Positions 60,059 through 64,000 of a stretch of DNA of 64,000 nucleotides are shown piece by piece. The notes beneath the pieces are model-generated. The model made no database searches, was not told the DNA's origin, and was given only the letters and a program-made list of their open reading frames with translations. Source of the stretch: CAWBOV01 sp963790525 (GTDB taxonomy: Bacteria > Actinomycetota > Actinomycetes > Mycobacteriales > Jatrophihabitantaceae); the NCBI GenBank assembly GCA_963790525.1, contig CAWBOV010000006.1, forward strand, positions 124,001 to 188,000. The letters run 5' to 3'. A program made the translations under genes and the position numbers. The first letter of the stretch is position 1. Each line of letters opens with the position of its first letter.

Positions 60059-61476
60059 CGCTCGTCCTGGGCGTCGGTCTGAGCTCTGCCGCCACCGGCG
60101 CGGAACTGTCCGGGCTGATCGACGCGGTGCTCGACGCTGCGTCGCTGTCCGGCGACGACGTCCGCTGCCTGGCGACCGTCGCGGCACGGGCGACCGATGC
60201 CGCGCTGGTCGAGGTGGCGGCCCGGGCCGGATGGGGGATCGAGGCCCGTTCGGCGGAGGAGCTGGACCGGGTGCCGGTGCCCACGCCGTCGCGGGGCGTG
60301 CGGGGGAGCGTCGGGACCGCGAGCGTGGCCGAGGCGGCAGCGCTCGCCGTCGCCGGTGCCGATGCTCGTCTCGTCGTGACCAAGCAGACCTCCGCGCACG
60401 CCACCGTCGCGGTGGCCGCCACGGCAGACCCCCTGCGCCATCACGGTGACGCGGAGGCCGCGACCGGAATGCTGGATCTGGCCGTCAACGTGCGCCGCGC
60501 CGCGCCGCCGGAATGGCTGCGCGACGTCCTCGTCGGTGGGCTGGCGGACCTGGGCCGGTACCCCGATCCGGCTGTGGCCGGGGCGGCGGTCGCCGCTCGG
60601 CACGGCCGCCCACCCGGCGAGGTGCTGCTCACGGCGGGCGCCGCGGAGGGCTTCGTGCTGCTGGCCCGCGCGCTGCGGCCGCGGCACGCGGTCGTCGTCC
60701 ATCCTCAGTTCACCGAGCCCGAGGCGGCGCTGCGGGGCGCCGGTCACGACGTCGACCGGGTCGTCCTCGACGCCGCGTCCGGCTTCGTCCTCGACCCGGG
60801 CGCGGTTCCGGCGTCCGCCGATCTCGTCGTCATCGGCAACCCCACGAACCCGACCTCGGTGCTCCACCCCGGCGAGAACCTGCGCGCGCTGGCCCGGCCG
60901 GGGCGCACGCTCGTCGTCGACGAGGCCTTCATGGACGCCGTCCCCGGCGAGGCCGAATCGCTCGCGGCGGCGCGGGACGTCCCCGGGCTCGTCGTGGTCC
61001 GCAGCCTGACCAAGACCTGGGGGCTGGCGGGGTTGCGGGTCGGGTACCTGCTGGCCGCTCCGGAGACCGTCGGCGCCCTGCGCGCGGCCCAGCCGCTGTG
61101 GGCGGTGTCGACGCTGGCACTGCTGGCCGCCCAGGCCTGCTCGGCGCCCGCCGCGGTGCGCGAAGCCGCCGTCGATGCAGCCTCGATCGCCGCCGACCGT
61201 GACCACCTGCTCGACCGGCTGGCCTCCGTCGGCCTGCACGCGTCAGGGGTGTCCCGGGCTCCGTTCGTGCTGGTGCGCCATCCCCGCGCAGGTGAGCTGC
61301 GCGCACGCCTGCGTGAGCGCGGGATCGCCGTGCGCCGGGGCGACACCTTCCCCGGGCTCGGACCGGAGTGGCTCCGCATCGCGGTGCGCCCGCGGGAGAC
61401 GACCGATGCCCTCGTCACCGCGCTGCACGCCGCCCTCACCGAACACGACCCCACACCATCAGGAGAATCCGCATGA
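60055..61476 (+). CDS. CobE/CbiG-C domain fused to CobC-like aminotransferase
   Basis: 473 aa. Residues ~1-125 resemble the CbiG C-terminal/CobE domain (LVLGVGLSSAATGAELSGLI, RVPVPTPSRGVRGSVGTASV, VVTKQTSAHATVAVA), associated with the precorrin ring-contraction steps. Residues ~130-473 form a fold-type I PLP enzyme of the CobC/histidinol-phosphate aminotransferase family: NVRRAAPPEWLRD, NPTNPTS and Lys320 in SLTKTWGLAGLRVGY. CobC supplies or helps attach the aminopropanol moiety. GTG overlaps the cobB stop. Confidence 0.88.
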   Translation: MTLVLGVGLSSAATGAELSGLIDAVLDAASLSGDDVRCLATVAARATDAALVEVAARAGWGIEARSAEELDRVPVPTPSRGVRGSVGTASVAEAAALAVAGADARLVVTKQTSAHATVAVAATADPLRHHGDAEAATGMLDLAVNVRRAAPPEWLRDVLVGGLADLGRYPDPAVAGAAVAARHGRPPGEVLLTAGAAEGFVLLARALRPRHAVVVHPQFTEPEAALRGAGHDVDRVVLDAASGFVLDPGAVPASADLVVIGNPTNPTSVLHPGENLRALARPGRTLVVDEAFMDAVPGEAESLAAARDVPGLVVVRSLTKTWGLAGLRVGYLLAAPETVGALRAAQPLWAVSTLALLAAQACSAPAAVREAAVDAASIAADRDHLLDRLASVGLHASGVSRAPFVLVRHPRAGELRARLRERGIAVRRGDTFPGLGPEWLRIAVRPRETTDALVTALHAALTEHDPTPSGESA

Positions 61477-62540
61477 CGCTCGACCAGACCGTTGCCGCGA
61501 TCGCCCCGCTGGACGCCGAGTCCGTCGCCGCCGCCCGCGATCACCAGGATCGGCTGACGAAACCGCGTGGATCCCTCGGCGTGCTGGAGGACCTCTCCGT
61601 CCAGCTCGCCGGCCTGGCGCGGCAGGTGCCCCCTCCCGTTCCCGCACCCGCCGCCGTCGCGGTGTTCGCCGCCGACCACGGCGTGCACGCCCAGGGCGTC
61701 ACCCCGTGGCCGCAGGAGGTCACCGCCCAGATGGTCGGCAACTTCCTGGCCGGCGGCGCGGTCGTCAACGCCGTCGCCGCGCAATCCGGCACCGAGGTCC
61801 TGGTCGTCGACGTGGGCATGCTGACACCTGTCGACGCGGCGCCGCGCCTGGCCCTGCGCAACGTCCGCCGGTCGACCGCGGACATGACGGTGGAACCGGC
61901 GATGACCCGCGAGGAGGCCGTCACCGCCGTCGAGGTGGGCATCGACATCGCGCGGTCGCTGGTGGAGTCCGGGACCCGGCTGCTCGTCACCGGCGACATG
62001 GGCATCGCCAACACGACGGCGTCCGCCGCCCTCGTCGCGGTGTTCACCCAGTCCTCGCCCGCGGAGGTCACCGGACGCGGCACCGGCATCGACGACGACA
62101 CCCTGGCGCGCAAGATCGACACCGTCACGCGGGCGCTCGCGCTGCACACGCCGGACCCGGCCGACCCGATCGGCGTCCTGGCCGCCGTCGGCGGACTCGA
62201 GCATGCGGCGCTGGTGGGTTTCCTGCTCGCGGCGGCGGAGCTGCGGGTGCCGGTGATCCTCGACGGCGTCATCGCCTGCTCTGCCGCGCTGGTCGCCCGG
62301 GCACTGGCCCCCGACGTCGTGGGCGCGCTCATCGCAGGTCATCTGTCGGTCGAGCCCGGAGCCGCGCGGGCCCTGGAGTCCCTCGGCCTCACCCCGCTGC
62401 TCGATCTGGGGATGCGTCTGGGTGAAGGCTCCGGAGCGGCCCTCGCCGTGCCCGTGGTGCAGACGGCTGCCCGGATCCTGGCCGAGGTCGCCACGTTCGA
62501 CAGCGCCGGGGTCACCGAGAAGGACGACGTTGTCCACTGA
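61473..62540 (+). CDS. cobT: Nicotinate-nucleotide:dimethylbenzimidazole phosphoribosyltransferase
   Basis: Activates the lower ligand to alpha-ribazole phosphate. 355 aa, intact. DRLTKPRGSLGVLEDLSVQ near the start, VFAADHGVHAQGVTPWPQEVT, TGDMGIANTTASAAL and the catalytic Glu318 in MRLGEGSGAALA. AGGAG precedes the ATG at 61473, which overlaps the previous stop. Confidence 0.96.
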   Translation: MTLDQTVAAIAPLDAESVAAARDHQDRLTKPRGSLGVLEDLSVQLAGLARQVPPPVPAPAAVAVFAADHGVHAQGVTPWPQEVTAQMVGNFLAGGAVVNAVAAQSGTEVLVVDVGMLTPVDAAPRLALRNVRRSTADMTVEPAMTREEAVTAVEVGIDIARSLVESGTRLLVTGDMGIANTTASAALVAVFTQSSPAEVTGRGTGIDDDTLARKIDTVTRALALHTPDPADPIGVLAAVGGLEHAALVGFLLAAAELRVPVILDGVIACSAALVARALAPDVVGALIAGHLSVEPGAARALESLGLTPLLDLGMRLGEGSGAALAVPVVQTAARILAEVATFDSAGVTEKDDVVH

Positions 62541-63603
62541 CCTCCTGCCGGTCGGCCTCCCCGTCGCGGGTCGGGCGACCGTCGTGGTCGGCGGCGGGAT
62601 GGGCGCGGCTGCCGCCGTGCACGCGCTGCTCGCCGCCGGGGCGCGGGTCAGCGTCGTCGCGCCCGCACCCCTCACCGCCGCGCTGGACGATCTGGCCGAG
62701 CGTGGCCTCGTCGAATGGCGCCCCCGGGACTGGGCGGCGACGGATCTCGACGGCTGCTGGCTGGTGCTGGCCCGGTCGGGATCCGAGGCGATCGATGCCC
62801 GGGTGCGCGCCGATGCGGACGCCGCCCGGGTGTGGTCGGTCGAGGAGGTCGCCGGCGTCGAGGACGCGGACGACTTCGCCCCGGGCACCGTGATGATCGT
62901 CGGTGGTGGCCCGGGCGACCCCGGGCTGATCACCGCGCGGGGACGTGCCGTCCTGCGCCGCGCCGAGGTCGTGGTGGCGGATCGGCTGGCACCACTGGCG
63001 TTACTGGCCGAACTCGCACCGGCGGCGGAGCTGATCGACGCCGCGAAGGTCCCCGGCGGCCGGTCCATGCCGCAGGAGGAGATCAACGCGCAGCTCGTGG
63101 CGCACGCCCGCGCGGGGCGCCGGGTCGTGCGGCTCAAGGGCGGCGACCCGTTCGTGTTCGGCCGCGGGATGGAAGAGGTGGAGGCCTGCGCCGCCGCCGG
63201 GGTGGCCGTCGAGGTGGTGCCCGGGGTGACCAGCGCGATCTCGGTTCCTGCACTGGCCGGCATTCCGGTGACCCACCGCGGCCTTACCCAGTCCTTCACG
63301 GTCGTCTCGGGGCACGTCCCGCCCGGATCCCCGGAGTCGACGGTGGACTGGGCGGCTCTCGCCCGCTCCGGTGGCACCCTCGTGCTGCTCATGGCCGTGC
63401 GGACATTGCCCGCGATCGTCGCCGCGCTCCTGCAGGCGGGCCTCGACCCCGACACGCCGGCCGCGACGGTGGAGAACGGCGCGAGCGCGCAGCAACGGGT
63501 GGTGTGGTCCACCCTGGCCGCGTTGCCCGCTGACGCAGCCGACGTGCGCCCGCCCGCGGTGACGGTGATCGGCGCGGTCGCCGCGCGGCCGCCCCTCGGC
63601 TGA
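62530..63603 (+). CDS. cobA: Uroporphyrinogen-III C-methyltransferase with short NAD-binding N-terminus
   Basis: 357 aa. Residues ~115-357 are a complete SAM-dependent SUMT: VGGGPGDPGLITARG, VVRLKGGDPFVFGRG, VVPGVTSAISVPALAGIPVT and TVENGASAQQRVV. It makes precorrin-2, the branch point to cobalamin and siroheme. Residues 1-~110 are a Rossmann segment like the Met8p/CysG dehydrogenase (TVVVGGGMGAAAAVHALLAAG), but the following dimerisation/ferrochelatase part seems absent. The most likely start is TTG 62530, inside cobT, overlapping it by 11 nt. Last gene of the operon. Confidence 0.92.
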   Translation: MSTDLLPVGLPVAGRATVVVGGGMGAAAAVHALLAAGARVSVVAPAPLTAALDDLAERGLVEWRPRDWAATDLDGCWLVLARSGSEAIDARVRADADAARVWSVEEVAGVEDADDFAPGTVMIVGGGPGDPGLITARGRAVLRRAEVVVADRLAPLALLAELAPAAELIDAAKVPGGRSMPQEEINAQLVAHARAGRRVVRLKGGDPFVFGRGMEEVEACAAAGVAVEVVPGVTSAISVPALAGIPVTHRGLTQSFTVVSGHVPPGSPESTVDWAALARSGGTLVLLMAVRTLPAIVAALLQAGLDPDTPAATVENGASAQQRVVWSTLAALPADAADVRPPAVTVIGAVAARPPLG

Positions 63604-63610
63604 CCCGCTT

Positions 63611-64000
63611 GCCCGTCGGTCGGGTCGGCATGGGTCGTGATAACCCATGGCGGCTATGACCGCCCATAGGTATCACCGTCGACGGGGGACGGTGCCGCGT
63701 GCTGCCCGCCGGTCGGGTTGGCGTGGGTCGTGATAGGCCATGGCGGCCATGACCGCCCATAGGTATCACCGTCGACGGGGGACGGTGCCGCGTGCTGCCC
63801 GCCGGTCGGGTCGGCTGGGTCGTAATAATCCATGGCGGCCATGACCGCCCATAGATATCACCGTCCACCGGGGGGCGGTGCCGCGTGCTGCCCGCCGGTC
63901 GGGTCGGCGTGGTCGTGATAACCCATGGTGGCCATGACCGCCCATAGGTATCACCGTCCACGGGGGACGGTGCCGCGTGCTGCCCGCCGGTCGGGTCGGC
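63611..64000. repeat. Tandem array of 92-93 bp hairpin-bearing units
   Basis: Four full units begin at 63611, 63704, 63797 and 63890, and a fifth begins at 63982 and is cut by the window end. Periods are 93, 93, 93 and 92 bp, and copies differ at a handful of sites plus 1-nt indels. Each unit holds a ~40-nt imperfect hairpin with arms GTGATA...TATCAC (63637-63676, 63730-63769, 63822-63861, 63915-63954). A second small stem CACCGTC/GACGGTG follows. The array fills the whole stretch after cobA. No gene is recognised in it, although minus-strand frames are open through several units. Confidence 0.92.

Noticed and set aside
63611..64000. CRISPR array
   Set aside because: Units are 92-93 bp with high identity over their whole length; there are no unique spacers between short repeats and no cas genes.

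Overview
This is high-GC DNA (GTG and TTG starts, strong G/C third-position bias) from the chromosome of an actinobacterium. Supporting markers are a complete GlgE-type alpha-glucan pathway, a Wag31-like DivIVA protein, a Cds1-type cysteine desulfhydrase, the cysteine desulfurase-mnmA-MetE-like-ligA-gatCAB gene order, a sortase-anchored protein with an LPETG signal, and many apparently leaderless genes (a TAnnnT box 6-10 nt before a GTG or ATG). I cannot name a genus from sequence alone. No transposon, prophage, CRISPR array, rRNA or tRNA gene was seen.

Layout. 1-10 kb: the end of valS, a DivIVA-like coiled-coil gene, an acyl-CoA block (ccr, methylmalonyl-CoA epimerase, thiolase, meaB), a DUF2127-like membrane protein and a glutaryl-CoA dehydrogenase-type enzyme. 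10-17.7 kb: MarR regulator, prolyl oligopeptidase, glutathione peroxidase, aldo/keto reductase, two envelope proteins, a thioredoxin-TPR protein and a pirin. 17.8-30.6 kb: glgB, mak, treS and glgE in one minus-strand operon with every junction coupled by ATGA overlaps, divergent glgP, then glgX. Together these make, branch, phosphorolyse and debranch alpha-glucan starting from trehalose. 30.7-38.4 kb: ABC ATPase, enoyl-CoA hydratase, HAD phosphatase, LPXTG surface protein, Cds1 with a coupled membrane protein, and etfBA. 38.4-51.8 kb: MFS exporter, cysteine desulfurase, mnmA, MetE-like protein, ligA, acyltransferase, ACT protein and gatCAB. 51.8-63.6 kb: a cobalamin locus (cbiB-cobU-cobS, then a cobalamin riboswitch, then cobQ, a ChlI/ChlD-type chelatase subunit, cobO, cobB, cobE-cobC fusion, cobT and cobA). 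63.6 kb to the window end: a tandem array of 92-93 bp units, each with a conserved hairpin. It runs off the window.

Quality caveat. About three dozen single-base indels, most inferred as insertions, interrupt otherwise well-conserved genes. They are dense between about 3.7 and 8.0 kb and scattered elsewhere (glgB, mak, glgX, gatB, cbiB, the cysteine desulfurase gene and others). All motifs and flanking codons are preserved, so I read these as sequence errors rather than pseudogenes. The frameshifted genes are given as whole genes with the break points listed.

The most unusual items are the terminal hairpin-repeat array, a 15-codon mini-ORF that bridges treS and mak by two ATGA overlaps, a possible leaderless promoter for cobQ located downstream of its riboswitch, and a MerR/SoxR-like operator before the MFS gene.
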